A stretch of DNA of 64,000 bases from Thamnaconus septentrionalis (GCA_009823395.1 CM020514.1:11562466-11626465); one strand, 5' to 3'; shown: positions 33,541 to 48,000, numbered from the stretch's first letter. Notes: a model not told the origin generated them from the letters alone. Numbers and translations are program-made.

Positions 33541-33819
33541 CTACGGGTGTACTAATTATTAAAGGCTCCACATCGTGCGGAAGTCACTTTACATTGTGCG
33601 TCGCCTGTCAATAAAATCCCCCGGAAACAAGGGAGGTTTTTCTTGTTCCACGTTTTGTTTTTTCTTTCTAGTTTCGTGTTTTGTTTTCTTGCTGCAGCTC
33701 CATTTTTCAGAACATGTGCGTCACAGTGAACCATTTGAAAAATCGTCCCTCTGTGACGTCACATAGGGATGTGATATCTCACTGATACTACTCTTGGGAT
33801 ACAAACAACACCATCAATA

Positions 33820-33900
33820 GGCATTTGTTTGGCTTTTTTTTGCAGGAGGCTGCAAACAGAAGGCTAAATATGCAGTTTTTCCAGGGTGTTTTGTATGATT
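33820..33900 (-). repeat. Dispersed repeat family, partial copy 2
   Basis: On the minus strand, AAACTGCATATTTAGCC, TTCTGTTTGCAGCCTCC and TGCAAAA match the copies at 31.5, 49.5 and 58.0 kb. The ends are not clear; a possible terminus-like TTAAAGGCTCCACAT lies at about 33558. Confidence 0.4.
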
Positions 33901-34059
33901 TATGTTCAAAGCTGAAGTTAATATTTTAAATAAATGAAAATCGCTATAATAAAAAAACCTATAAAGGATAAATGTGGAAAGTAAGCAGCACAACCCCTGT
34001 AGCGGCTCTATGTAAGAGACTTCAAATTCAACAACATTCAATCAAATCAAGATAATGGT

Positions 34060-35740
34060 TCATCAGAGAGGTGCTTTAATTGATCATACGTGCTGAAATC
34101 TTGTGAGCAGCAGCAGCAGCTGCACAACAAAAGAACATAGCATGACGACACTCTTGTAGGTTGCAACGAACATGTTAATGCCGACGCCTTACACTGGTCT
34201 CTAATTGAATACAAGAGGTGGGATACTTACCCCAGAGCGCGGCAGGTTCATAATGCCACACGGCTTTGGAATTAACACTCATTCACGGCGCAGTGAGGTG
34301 GAGTTTCACATTAGCGGCACACTGTGTAAGACTCGCATCCCCCTCTGCCCCCGCTCCCCATTAAAAACCCCTCGAGGCTAAACGTCATAAGAAGTATTTT
34401 TAGTCTTTTGTGTGAAAAATAACACATGCTGAGTTCTGCTAAAGGACCAAAATCGCAGTCTGATTGACTTATTGCTTTTTCCTAGAATGCTGTTAATTTG
34501 TGTTTTATTTTGAAGGCTATTTCCACATAGGTCCTGTCTTCTGTGACCTCTGCTTGCCACCGCACGGCGTTCCTGTACACATTGTTCAGGAAGAGGAAAC
34601 ATTTTTAATGAAAATAAAAGGCAACCAGATGATTTAATAAACAAAAACGAAACCCCCGCAAGGTCCAACATCTGCGCTGGGTTATTTACGCGATATCATC
34701 CTCATATGTGCAGCGCAATACCAAAATACTAAAATCTTTTATTTGAATAAAAAAGCTATTGTCAAGAATGCTATGTCTGTCATATTTAGTGCCTTTATTA
34801 CAGAACATGTAATGTTCTGTAGAAGGACCCACATGCTGACACCAGTGGCGAAGCTAGTGTTTTATCAAAGACAAGAAGTACAGCAGGGTTTTGCGGCAAG
34901 GAAGACAGGAGCAACGCCACAATAGCCTTCAAAATAAAACAGGAAATTGTTGTGTAGTTCACAGTCTGCCGCTCCGAAGAGTCACATTAATTAGATGTCT
35001 TTGGTTTACTAAAAAATACAGAAAACTGATATAAGAATAGTAGATTTGTAGTCAAAAACAGCTTGGTTTCTATTTATTGTGAACAACTTTCACTGGATTA
35101 ATCGGAAAGAAGAAAAGTTCAACGTTGTGGCATTTTAATCTGTCTGATGAGGGTGTCGGATATGAAAGATATTAAGGCCGACTCTGCCTACCTAAACGCA
35201 TTCAATGAAGTTTTAAAATGGAAAAGGTTGTTTTTTTTTGCGTTATCAGTGGGATTTATATAGAACAACCTGAGGCAGAATCCTTCTACGGATCCTCCGC
35301 TAATAAAGACCACGTTATATGGCCGAAAGCTCTGGGAAATCAGAAACAGGCTCATTGTCGGGTTTTTATTAGGAGGAACCTTGGCATTCTGCTGCACAAC
35401 AATCAGCACCGCGCAGCAACTGGGGGGAAAGCACGAGAACACGAGCGTAGACCAAATTCACCATAAAATACATAAGCGGCGTCGAGGCGACGAGCGGCCC
35501 AGCGAAATCTTTTTGCGCGCAAAAGGTGGTAAGTTGTCGAGCGGTGGAGTGTTTGGATGATGAATAACCATGAACCAAAGAACATGCCAGGTTATTAAAA
35601 TTCCTGGCAAAATAAAAAGAAAACATTTGATTTGCATGTTTTGTTTTGGATTTTTGCTTTTTTTTCCCGAGCTCCTCACTTGATCAGGAGGAGCCCTAAG
35701 ACCGCTCAACCACTGACCCTCCTGGCAAACAGCTGCGGAG
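34060..35740. other. Intergenic, no gene seen
   Basis: 34175-34330 has CNE-like composition (CTCTAATTGAATAC, TTCATAATGCC, GGAATTAACAC). An exact octamer lies at 35630-35637. No exon is supported. Confidence 0.45.
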
Positions 35741-35749
35741 CATCTGGGC

Positions 35750-36140
35750 CCCCCCCGAAAAACGCATTAGGCGGCGGCGTGAACAGCCCACTAGCATTTA
35801 CACACTGCAACAACTCCGAGTAGCGTTTGGAGAGAGCGCTCGGGCAACTTGTGCGGCATCCCGCCTCCATTTTCTGCGGAAAACTCTCGCCCTCGCCGGC
35901 CCCTTCGCCCGCCGCACAGAGTTGCGTCCTCGAACCGAGAGAGAGAGAAGCGGCGCCGCTTTTCTCGTACGTGCAGCTGCGCGGCGTTCGGGGAGAATCA
36001 ATCGAGGGGCGTCCGGTTTAAGAGCAGCATTTGACTCCCGGTCCCCAGGCGGCAGCTCGCCGGGGCCCCCGTCGGCCCCGAACCGCCGAGCGCCGACGCC
36101 ACACAAGGCGAGATCAGAGGCGACCTTGGCGATGCAACGC
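35750..36140. promoter_or_regulatory. Orphan CpG island
   Basis: About 390 bp of very CpG-dense, GC-rich sequence in otherwise AT-rich desert, 8.7 kb upstream of pou3f3. Overlapping open frames on both strands (for example 35798-36151 and 35922-36422) reflect the lack of AT-rich stop codons and resemble no protein I know. It most likely marks a promoter of an unannotated transcript or an unmethylated regulatory domain. Confidence 0.5.
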
Positions 36141-39100
36141 AACGAAAACACAGCCTACTTCAGCATCTCTCGCTTTGATGTGCGTTATCAAAGACCTTTT
36201 CTCCTCCTCTCCTCCCTGGACCAAAGGCTACTATTGTTTTTGTTGTTGTTATTGATATTGTTTTCCGCCCTTATAGCACAAAGCAGTCTGACCATGACTC
36301 TGATGCTAATGCGGAGGTTGGAGAGGGTTGTTTTAATGAGCTGCGGAGTACATCAGAGGAGCTCGGGTGTGGGTGGGTGGTGGAGGGAGGTGGGGCGGTG
36401 GGGGTTACAGGAGAGGGAATAGGTAGCACCGTAACATCAAAACACGGCCCGTACTCCTGCGACTGCTTTTCACCAGCCGTGACCTCTCGGCACAGAACCC
36501 GGCAACGGAGCCTAACAAGGAAATTGCGAATTACAGGGATATACAGGAAGAAATATAACAAGCTTTTTTTTGTGGGGGAAAATGTAGAAAACATGTTAAA
36601 ATAGGAAATTGTTTGGCCACGTTGAGAGAGTCGTGTCTTTTGTTTTTTATGACCAGGATGGCATTTAAAGTGGGGGAGGGGCGGGTGGAAAAACAATCGC
36701 CCAAGCAAACTAATTTCCGCGCTGTTGACACTTATCGGCGAACTACTCGTGCAACAATATTAGCATGAAATTTTTGCACCTATTTCAGAGTCAGCATTGG
36801 TCAACTTTCACTGGCTTGATTTTGTGTTTTGACCGACGGTGAAGCTTTCAGCCTCAGACTCTGAGTGGACAACACACCACATTACTGAAGACACATAAAG
36901 ACTTTATTCAGAGGTGAAGCGAAAGGGGAAAATATATAGCGTCTGGGCCAGCTGGTTTCACATCAACATGGGAATGCCACCATAAGAATTGGTAAGCATC
37001 CTCATCAGCCAAGGCAGTAGGCTGCATAATGGGTCACAAACACTGTAGGCCACCATATTGTCAGATAGTCGGCCAGACAAAGCCTTTTCTTTTCATTTTG
37101 TTAATTTGATATGAGGCTATGTCATTTTTATTGCCACATTAAATCTGGGTGAATAGTCAAAGTTGAATGTGTTATACTGATTAGGAAGACGGTGTATGGA
37201 GGGGCAGGTAATGCTGGCGACATCAATAGATTTCTTATTTTGGTATCTTGGTTCGACGGGGATGTCTGCCCATTTATTCCGTGTTCTGGCCATTTAAACG
37301 TTTCCTTTTCAAAACCTTATGGTTCATAGCTGTCTGACGCTCCGGCAAAGTTTGCTAGTATTTATAAAACTAATCGTAAATTGCGCAGAGAAGGTGAGTC
37401 AGTCCCAGACGTGACCCTCATCAAAAAGTTCCCAGACTGTAAGACGAGGCCGGGCAGTCTGGGAATCTTTGTGTCAGAGCTCCCGCTGAGATGAAAGTGG
37501 AGCATCTCTTGCTCCCCACCCATTTTTTATATATATTTATAATGAGATGAGACAACAACACATCGAGTGAAGCCTTTTCCCCTTATGTCCAGTGAGGCTA
37601 GTGGCCAGGGGGAGGTACTGCAGTTTAGGGAACAAAAAAAACATTGTCAATTAATACCCAAGTGAAAATTTTTTCAACTGTTATTGCCAGAAGGCCGTGA
37701 GAGTTTATAATTTTACAGTCAGTCAATACTGTTACATAATACTGCAAAGAGTTTAACATATTTTTCTATTTGGTTTTTACTAGCTTGTTCCATTTTGAAT
37801 GCTGAAATCGACCTAATATTTTGTTATCTATCGATAAAAAAGTGGTAATTGATCTACAGCAACATAGTAGCAAGTAAAACATGTAAATGCTTCTCCTTTC
37901 CTGCCTCCTGCAATGTATTCAGCGGTTATAGCAAAGAGTGGAATCCACGGGTGGAAGTTGGACAATTGCGCACGTTTCTGTGATGTTATTAATTACTCTC
38001 TTTAAACTCAGCTGTTCCATTTCACACTGTTGTACATGTGATATGTTCTCCTTGGCTTGGCAGCGAATCTCCTGCACAATCCCTAAGAGTCCTCTGCTCG
38101 CTAATTTCGAGCATGTTTCAAAATCTTTTATTTAATTAAAGAAATATTGGAAATCACAGCAGATATCAACATTATTTTGTAAAAATAAATAAATATCTGA
38201 TGGGTTGCGGCCATCAGGCTAAATTGTGGAGCGGTCAAAAGTGCGACTGAAATTAACCTTTTGGAAGGTGGAACTCAAGTGAATAACTTCCAAAATCGAT
38301 TCACGTGGGAAGACTGCTGCCGGATTGCAGTGTGAAAATGACAAACGTGCACTTTGTCTTTGCTGCCCTGTTTGTCGGCTGTTTGCTTTGAAAACAAAAT
38401 GAAGAAAGAATATATTAAAACTGGGGAAGAGTCACTTCTTGAAGTCACGGGGAGCAAAGTGTGCTTGAACGAGGCAGATGGTAGGAGAGAACAGAAAAGA
38501 CTTGTTTACCTTTCCTCCCCTCTTTGGATGGAGGGGGATTCATTAGCTGCTGTGTAAATCAATCTGCTTCTTCTTAAAGGCCTGTCAATTTAGCCCTGAT
38601 GCCTGGCAGCCTGACGTCTCTCACTGGATATTTGAGTTGAAAGCCAATTAATCATGATGATTAATTCACTCACGGACCACATGGAACTGTTTGACTTCAC
38701 CTTATGGAATAAGAGCCAAATTTTCCCCTCTTTGGACTTGAAAGGAAAGAGCGGCAGGACGCATCGAAGGTCTCTGCGCTGCGGTCGCCCTCGATCAGCT
38801 CCTCCACGCTCGGTTTCAGCTGCGACTCTGCAGCCGCCCCAACCTGCAGCTCTCTCATGAGAGTGCACACCATCGTCCATAATTACAGGCTGACACTTGC
38901 AAGTGGGCTTTCCTCTTTTAATGTGTGGTGTTAACACGAGCCGGAGCTGTGAATATAAATGTTCCCGCCGGGGATACGGCGGAGTCACATCAGCATACTG
39001 AGAATCCCACATTTAAGAACATTGGCAACAATGAAAAAAATGTTTTAGCTGTATTTTTTTTATTTTTTTAGATTGACGCAAACATTCCACTTGGGACTAG

Positions 39101-42100
39101 GAAGTTATCATTCAGGGGGTGAAGTAATTTAATGGAAATTCATTAGAAAAGCTAAGCCATGTGAGGTTAGGTATTTTAAATAAAAGTCACCTCATTCAGG
39201 TACATTTAATCCTTCCCATGCAATTTTACAATGAAAGAATGAAACTTAAATTGTAGAAAATTAAATCCAATTTTCAATGTAATCTTTCATTATAATTATG
39301 CATACATCTTAGGGCTGTTTTTGTTTTGTTTTTAGTGATTAATGAAATTGGTTAAATTAAAAAATAAGTAAAAGAAAATCAGCAGGTTGCCGTTGTTGTT
39401 GACTCAGAGTCACAATTCAATTTACTTTTTTCTGTGTACTTCATTGGCTGGTGGTGTCATTCTCATGCACATGTGCTTTTTCCAGTATTTCCCCCCTTTT
39501 TAAATCACATTCCTGTCATTTTAAGTGTTTTGATTAATCTTCCTATGACATGACAGGGGAAGGTGAAAATTACACTTCAGTTAACATCGACTGCATCTGC
39601 AAGCATTTGTGCAGCAGTGGTGCTCATAGGAAGTGGGACAATAGCTTCAGGTAGCCTAGCCATACTGGACATTACCAGCGACTGCAACTGATATATGTTT
39701 AAACACAGAAGTTGCCATGAAGAACCATTAATCATGAAGCAGAGTGATCGTGTGACAGTGGGCGGAACACGCTGCTGCCACCAGCCAACGAGACACAAGT
39801 TACTCAGAGGGTTTACAGCCTCCATGTTTTAAACAAGCCACGCTGCAGACAGAAACAAAACATCGAAAGTACATTTTTTCATTTAATCTCTTTCTAAGTT
39901 TTGCATGTATGTCTGACCAGAAAATAGTGAAGAGTTGTGTTACCAGGACCTACTGATTTACCATCTTTTAAGGGTTTTGTTCAATTCGGAACCGTCTCAT
40001 TTCTACAATAACGTTCCGATTCGAGCAGAAAAACAACATGCTGCAAATCCTGCCTCGTTTGTCCTCTCCTGAGGCGCACAACGTGATCGGGCGAAGCTGA
40101 CTCGACAAATTACTGAAGTCAAAGGTTGACTGATTCATGGCACCCATTGGCTGACTTCCTGTCCCACTCCCCTACCCTGAATGCAGCTCCATAGTCCGAA
40201 AGGATAGGAGCAGCCGATCAATCGCTCAATCATTCAATCAATCAAATCCCCACTGACGACAAGGATCCACTGCAAGAACATTCATCAGTTGCAGCCTAAT
40301 CATTTTTGAAATGATCACCGTCGCCGTCCGGCGTCCAAGTTTAAAGGCTTGCACTTGTACTCCACACTCAGCACATTTCTCTCCCCTTCCCTCAGAGCAT
40401 CTACGCCCAAAGGCGGGCGGGCGGGATTCTTTGTGTGCTGCAGCATCTGTTTAACACATGTCACAGCTTTAATTTATGCCGGGGATGAACGCGCTGGCGG
40501 GAACAGACGCTTTCCTGCGCGTTGGTGTGTTTGAGAGAAAAGATACAATTCTTTTCAGGGGATGTAATGTGGAGATCTATGACATTAGATGCATTAAAAA
40601 AGCTTCTGTGATCAACGCCGCGCTGCATCTCTTATCCAAATGCTACGAGGGCTGGAATTTGAACTGGAACGCTTGGATGAGTGCCTTAACTTTGTTGTTG
40701 CTGCGTTCTGTCTCTGCTGCTCTCTTCTGTGTGTCTCCCAGCAGCTACGTGAGGAATAGCGGTGGCGTAAAAATCAGCTTTGGCATAATGCAAAGACAAA
40801 TGAGCAATGAGAAATAATTTCTGATTGTTAGTTGGTGAAGGCTGGGGATGAGCTACAAAGACCTTTTACAACACAGTTTTGCCAGGACTGTTATTTTCTT
40901 CCTACATCTATAATGATAAAATGGTTTATCTTTTTTTAACAGAATTTGAATTTAACAGAATATTTTATTTTCAGTTCAATGAGTACGAAGTACAGATGTT
41001 TTTGTCCAAATGTCGGGAGTGAAAGTAAAAAGTCATAAGAAAAAGAAAAACTTAAGCAAAGCACTGATACCTGAAAAATCTACTCAAGTACAATAACAAA
41101 GTATTTGTATTTCATGACTTTCCACCGCTGGTGTTGGGACATGGAGACTTTCACCTCCTTATTCAGAAAGGCTGAAATATGGCACCAACACTTCAATGTT
41201 TGCAACTCATCTGAACTCAATCAAACTACCCTGTTTGATCAGCAATACTTTATTTAAAGCTACTTTAAACCCTTATTTTTTTCTTACTACATCATTCATG
41301 ATTCTCCTGTTGAAAACCCCAGGGTCCTGTTAAGGCCATTACACTATTACACACACTGTGATGTGCAACTTTAATGATTAAAAAGGGACAATGTCATAGC
41401 TTCAGGTTCCCTCCCTTGTTTTTAATTGATTGATTGATTCTAAACATGCTTACACGCTACAGGATATCAGCGTACGACCACCCACGCGGACAAACTCCTC
41501 GGCGCTGTCGGCCCACACGACCTCCCGTTTCAAGAGCAGCACATGAAAGGGGCAGCGGACCCTCCACGTGAGCTCGTATAGGATCTTAATTAAAAAGCCT
41601 TGCTTATTATTTGATGTAACAAAGGGAAATTTGGGGGGGGGTTCATTTAAATCCAATTAGAGCCTGTGCCGATGCCTCGGGAGATGAGAGAGTAATTGTT
41701 GTTTGAACACGAAGGTCTTTGTTCTGGGCTCTGGTAGAACGATGAAGGCAACGAGCGCACGGTGCCGAGCTCCTGGCGAAGGGACGGCGAGGTTGTAGAC
41801 CTGCAGCGTAAAGGCTTCAGGCTCGGAAAAAAAATGCAACAGGATCTTACAGCAATATGACAACTGTTCCTCGTTGTGTTTGTGGTGGGGATGGGCGGTG
41901 GAGGTGCCGATGCTTCAGGTGTTGTCAGAACATTAAATAGAGTTAATTGCTTTTGTCATTACTGCCGTTTACCACACGTGTTGAGCCACAACATAATCAA
42001 AGGGAACACCGCTGAGTTATAATTTCACTACATTAAGATGCAATTTTGCTTCTAATGTGCTCATTATTTTTAATTTCTTTTTTTACCCCGACTAATTTAT

Positions 42101-43900
42101 CCACTCTTAATGCCATGACATGTTCTTAAGTGGCTCAGGTGCTTCCCTCAAATGGCCCAACATGGATAATCAATAATAAACCCCACCGCACAGGCATTGG
42201 GAAAGGGGAAAAAAAAAAAGTATTTTCTTCATGGTCCAGATTAAATTACCAAGTCCTGACCTTTTTTAATATCACACACTGTGTACACACTCAGATGCGC
42301 GTGCGCATGTGAAGGCTTCCGACAGAGGTCGTGATCTCTCACCTTTGACCCCTGATGGTCCATTGATTTTGTCTGGCAGAGTCTGGAGCGACCCCAACGC
42401 AGCGTTTGTTTGGGTGGATTTTTATAAAATTGCAGTTCAAAGCGCCCTTTAAATGGGGACTCTGATACTCTCCTGTATGATCTCAGTCATTCTCTCAGAT
42501 CAGTCACATAATACGCAGCAAGCAAATGATCAGTGCAGGATCTCATAGTTGGCATGTTTTAATCATGGCTCAAAATGCAAAACCATTTGGACAAAAACTG
42601 TGTTAATAAAGTGTTAATGCCACCAAATCAGCTGCACAAATTATTTCATGTAAAAAGGGCTATGGCACGACATCGATGATTCTGTTCCTTAATCGGATTA
42701 CAATATTTATACACTACTTAGATATAAACTGTAAAAAAAAAAAAGAAGCATAATTTGAATGACAGATTATGTTGCGCCAGTGTATTGTGGATGGTTTTTT
42801 ATTGAATAAAGTTGCTGCAAAGCTGACAAAAGCTGACAAAAATCCCATGCAGTGTTTGGTGCATTTCTTTTTTTTCAGATTTAGATCTGATTACAGATAT
42901 GGAATTCTCCAAACACAGCCAACGTTTTTATGAACATCTCAATAGTCCGCTTGTTAAAGTCTTACCTTGTCTGACAAAACTCATGGCTTGAGATCTAAGC
43001 TCACACTCTGGCGCACAGAATGTTCTCTGCGTGCCACGAGTACTGACCCGGTTTCGGCAAACATATCTCCAACATCTGAATGTTCTTAAAGAAGAAGATG
43101 TTTCCATTGCTCTCCCATTTTGTTTCACTGTTTGCACATTTTTACTGGGTCCATGACCCTTCCAGTGTCTGTGTGCAGCAAAGTGCAGCAGACCTGCTGG
43201 TACAAGACTACCGAGCCGAGATCAGGAAAGTTCACACATTCAAAATAAAAATCTGGTGTAACTGTTTGTTGGACATACTTTGGATTTTTCTTCTCTCCAA
43301 ATAAAATCAGGGGGACTGGGTGGTTTTATCTTTCACTATTGCAATGCAGCTGCCATTTTTCCTGACATGTTTTGAAGATTAAAATGTTTTATAGGGTTAC
43401 TTCTCAAATCGAAACCAAGCACAGAGTTTCTGATGACATGAAACCTAGATCAGACTGATATCTGACACTATAGTGCACAGAGCTGGTGGAAAACTTGTTT
43501 CATGCTCACTTTATACTCATTTTTTTTTTTTTTTTTTAACAATAACCTACTTCCAAAAAGTTTGGGGTGTTGTTTTAGGCATGAATAAAACAAACTTTAA
43601 CAATGAATGACCTTCAAAGTGTAGCAGCAAGTGACTTTCAAAAACAAAAAATGTGGTGGACGAGTTCAGGAAATTTAGTGACGACACAGAGTCGAGATGC
43701 TAAGATGAATTCAACTTCCAGTCAACAGGGAGAGAAGCGATTTATCATTTCACACAGTGTCCTCGGCTCTGCAGGGCTGCATGGGCTTTTCTCTCCACAG
43801 CGATCGCTATTTGCCCGTTGCAAAGGTGCAAACCAGGGGAAGCTTTTCAAACATGCAAGAAAATCTAAACAGCATGAACAGTACATGTAACCAGGGATTC
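36141..43900. other. Gene desert, no gene seen
   Basis: Nearly 8 kb without a supported exon. Patches of enhancer-like motifs occur at about 40760-40815 (ATAATGCAAAG, ACAAATG) and 41938-42075 (GTTAATTGC, TTTTGTCATTAC, CATAATCAAAG). 43519-43538 is a T-run. The minus frame at 39577-39825 is open but has no recognisable domain. Confidence 0.45.
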
Positions 43901-43904
43901 TACT

Positions 43905-44420
43905 TAATGCCCTGTTGGGTTGTGGTGGCAGCAGTTTAGCAGGATGTCCCAGTCCCCCTTCTCATCATGCTGCTCCTGAGGGACCCTTCACTGGTCCTTG
44001 GCCACCTCCTCTATAATCCCTCCATCAAGCCATACGTCTACCCCTGGGCTTTTGATCAGCCCTTTCTATCCTTCTATCTCTAAGGGGAAGTGTCCAAAAA
44101 GGTATACAGATCACATTTCCAAACCACCTGAATTGGTGCCTTTTGACACAAAGGAGCTGCAGCTCAACCCCAAAGCAGCCGTGGATGTTTAAACTCCAGA
44201 GACTGAAACCCTCTAAAGCTGAATCCCAGCCGTTCTCCAGAGAGGTTTTCAGCCACTTGGATCTGCGACCCACTGCCCAGAGCTCAAGATCATAAGCGAG
44301 GGTCAGAAGGTAGACAAACTGGTAAACCCAGAGCTTCCACCTGAGGGCTCAACCCCTTTGTTCACCACGGCAGTCTGCACACCGCCCCAAACCCTCTGTC
44401 CTTCTCCTGCTCCATGAGGA
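43905..44420 (-). mobile_element. Decayed non-LTR retrotransposon (LINE) 3' end
   Basis: The sequence matches my recollection of the common teleost LINE segment that encodes the C-terminal part after reverse transcriptase. The minus frame still reads KRHQFRWFGNVI and PRGR, matching the usual RLQLRWFGHLVRM...RPRGRPR pattern, but with substitutions and stops. It is 5' truncated and dead. I do not assign the family (Rex or other). Confidence 0.7.
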
Positions 44421-44431
44421 GCCTAGTTGGA

Positions 44432-45003
44432 CAGGGGTGTCAAACTCAAATACACAGTAGGTTAAAATGTAAAACTTGGACAAAGTTGCAGGCCAACGTT
44501 GATATTTCTAGAAAAAAATCTTCCTCCGGATAGAACAGTGAACGTTTTTACGTGGACCCAAACAAGTTTCACTTCAACCTCAATATGGAACAAGCAAAGC
44601 TTAATACAATAAATCACTTAAAATAGTACAGATGCAAAATCGAATTTCAAAAATAAAAAAAAAAAAACAACCTATAAAATAAATAAAATAATATAAATAA
44701 AAATCGTAATATTTGCAGCCTTTTCATTTAAATTGCAACAGTAACCTTTTTCTATGAGGTAATAATAATTTAAAAAATAAAATAATAATAAACCAAATAA
44801 GTAATAATAATAATAACAAAATCCTTCTATAAATGTCCTGTCCTGATTGAACAGAGCATTCTGGGATTTGTAGTATTAGCGGTGCATGTGCCGTATAATA
44901 GCAGCAGGCCAGCTCAAGCAATGATTTTTGTATTGCCTCGTGTGCCGGATATAATTACACTGCGGGCCAAATTTGGTTTGTGGGCCAGAGTTTGACACCT
45001 ATG
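44432..45003. mobile_element. hAT-like non-autonomous DNA transposon
   Basis: It begins CAGGGGTGTCAAACTC and ends with the inverted GAGTTTGACACCTATG, about 570 bp apart, with AT-rich filler and no transposase frame. Repeated GGGCCA-type segments near the right end fit the known teleost family. Flanking 8-bp sequences (TAGTTGGA and CCTTCGAA) no longer match, so the duplication is lost or the ends are slightly off. Confidence 0.7.
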
Positions 45004-48000
45004 CCTTCGAATGTTCGATCCCTTAAGTGTTCCAACTTTGAAGAAATATCCTCACTCTGTAGGTCAAAAACGTCCCCACAATACACAATGAACAGGAAGA
45101 AGTGTGTCTGTGTGTGTCTGCCTCTGTCCTCTCTTGTAACATAAGAGTTACACATTGTAGCTTCACACTACCACATTTAACCAATGGTTACATGTGATGC
45201 CTATTTAATTCCAGCTTGCAGACAAAGGCACCACATATAAAGGTTCCTGTTGAGGCCGTATTGCACGGTTCCCCTATAAAAAAAAAAGAGGCTCTACAGC
45301 GTGCAGCGCCCTCGGGGATCACGGTAATCCATCATGATGACTGTGCTTGTGTATGTGCATTTAAAGCCTGTTTGTGTAATTGTATTAGCGGATCGATTTC
45401 GCCGAGCCGAGCGTAGTCCTACGACTGCTTTATAAAAGCGAAGACTTCCCCCTTTCTAACGATACAGAGCGTCATCGCAGCGCCGAGGCGAAGTCAGGCT
45501 GAAGCACTTGGACGGTCTCAAACCTCCCCCCAACCCCCGAGCTCTGCAGAAGCGGAAGCGTGATTGGGGAGCAGGCGGAGCAGGCCAAGCCTGGGCACAC
45601 ATCACATCTGGGGCCTATCAGAGGCCAGGGGTCGGACGATGGGGGTTAAAGGGCAGCTGTCTGGCTTTGGGCCAAGGTCAAGACGGTGGGGGTCAGAGTC
45701 TGACTTGTCAGTTTTATCCCGCCCTTGGCCTTGAGGCGATCGATGGGAGCAGGGTCTCTGCTTGCCTCAGCCAAACGATCAATGAGACATTAACACTTAG
45801 CGTGTCCCCATAACCCCCCAGCGCGCGCACACACACACAGACACACACACACCATGGTAATGCCTAATGTTATGTATGTATGCTGTTTTTCTCTTTTTGT
45901 TTTTTCTTCTTCCAGTAACTTTTATAAAATCTTGTCTTTTCATAACTCAAGTTAAGACCTTTTAAAAAACAAAAGGATGAACTTAATTTTTTGGGTTTCC
46001 TTCTAAAGTGGCTGTGTGAGACTTTCAAACCCCACAATGGAAGATAAAACTAAAGTTAACACAGCAGACGGAACATTTTCCAGTCTTTTGGATTTGTGTC
46101 GTGTATCTATCTGGTTAAAGATCCCATAAAAACCATTTGGAGAGGAAAGACCCTGTATAAAAGAAGTTGGAAGGCGAGTGGATAAATCCCTCTGTAGTCC
46201 CATTCAAAGCAGACCAATCAGATTTTTATTGCTGCCAGCTGAGCCAGTTAGCAGCAGCTCGGGGCTTCTGATTGGTGCCTGGGGTGACACTAGATGTCCG
46301 TCACCACCTTTGTTACGAGGCACAGTGCAACACTGTGTGTGCTTAACTAAACTCTTGCCAAAGCCAGTAGGAAGTAAAGTAAAAACAGCTGCTGCTTGTT
46401 CTTTTTTAAACTTCAAATTCTTACTTAAGGCTCTCAGTTGCTTCTTTATTCTTTGTCTTCCTCTGGTTTTAAAAGCAGCTTGACTTGAAGGGAAGCTGAT
46501 TTGTTCTTAATTATTCGGACTGGAGCTTTTCAAGTTGGATGAACAATCTTTAATCTCTTGAATTGATGGCACTGCCATGTCAGGAAATTATACAATCCTA
46601 TTTTCAATTTTCAAACTTCTATGATAATCTGTACATTTACAAAGACTTAACCTTGACAGTTAATGTGTGCAATAATGTAAAATAACTGCCTCAGATCTTT
46701 CAAGGTTTTATTTGGGATGTGAAAATGAGTAAGGATTAGAACAAAACTCCCGGTTTTTCACCTTCAGGTCACTACTACAAATACCAATAGTCACTATGTG
46801 AAAAATGCAACGTCTTAAAATATTCAACCTTTCTGCGGTGATGAGCAGCTTTTCATCACACACTCTATCTGGCCTCTTGTCCTTCTTTTTCCTCCCCTCT
46901 CCTCGGCTTCGCCTCTCACTGCCGCTATCATGAATATCCCTCCATTCTCTGCAGCTTCTCTGTGACACGGGACAAATTCCGGCTATGTTGTTTGGACAGT
47001 GTTTCCTATTAAATGGACCTTCCTTTATATTCACATATGGTGCATTTGCAGTCCCAGAGCAATTATACACATGACTACACTTGGAGCTGAAGGAATAGCT
47101 GAATCTTTATCACTAGCCAAAGAGCAGCCGCACCGTGCGACTCCTGCAGAGCTGCCCCGGCAGGCGGAATATTATTTTGTTCTAATGAAATGACCAGGAC
47201 CCGGACAAGAAAAGTTAACGTTTAGAGCTCAGTTAACATTTTTGCCTTCTTTGCAAAATCCCTCAAGTGAAAAAGCTAAGGGAATTATTTAGCGTGTCTC
47301 AAAAGTTATAGTATGTTTTAATAGCCTCGACGAAGAGTCATAGTGAATAACAATGGCAGACGGCTGGACGGAGCAAAACACAGTTACCATATTGAGATTA
47401 GAGAAATAAATCCGCATGAAGGTTAAAAAACACAGTTGAAACCAACTCATGTTGGGCCGACAATCACGCATTTGGGTGAGCGAACAAGCGCCTGGGTTCT
47501 TTGAAAAACAGTTTTTTGGCCTTTTTGGCCTTTTTTTTGTCCGTACACACCAAAGGTATTTTAAAATAATCTCATCCATATGCAACCACATATGCAGGCT
47601 GTCAGACGACGTCAACCGCATGCCCAAGTGGGAGGTGCGGGTATAACCTCTAAGAGTAAGGACACGTTGGCCAGAAATGGCTTAACAACAACAGTGGACA
47701 ACAATGGTGCAGCGTTGGAGGAGTCACGCGAGTGGACTGACAATGAAGAAGAGCTACTAGAAAATGGAAAAGAGGAAAAAAAAAAACGCCATCTGACCCT
47801 TATAAGTTTGCGGCGTATTGGGGGAGCAGATGTACACTTATCCTGACACAAACGCCGTGCCGAAACCATGACGTCAAACAAAAGGCGCAAGTCGAACAAA
47901 AGAAAACATGGTTTTCCCACAAGCACGCAGACAGCGAAGCAGAGCTTCCTGTGAATGGCCTCGCTGGACGGAGTTTTCAAAAAACTGTCACCAAAAAATC

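Noticed and set aside
35798..36422. Overlapping 117- and 166-codon frames in the CpG island
   Set aside because: Arg/Ala/Pro-rich in both directions, as expected from GC-rich non-coding DNA.
39577..39825. 82-codon minus frame starting MEAVNPL
   Set aside because: Open but isolated; it may be part of an old repeat, with no recognisable protein family.
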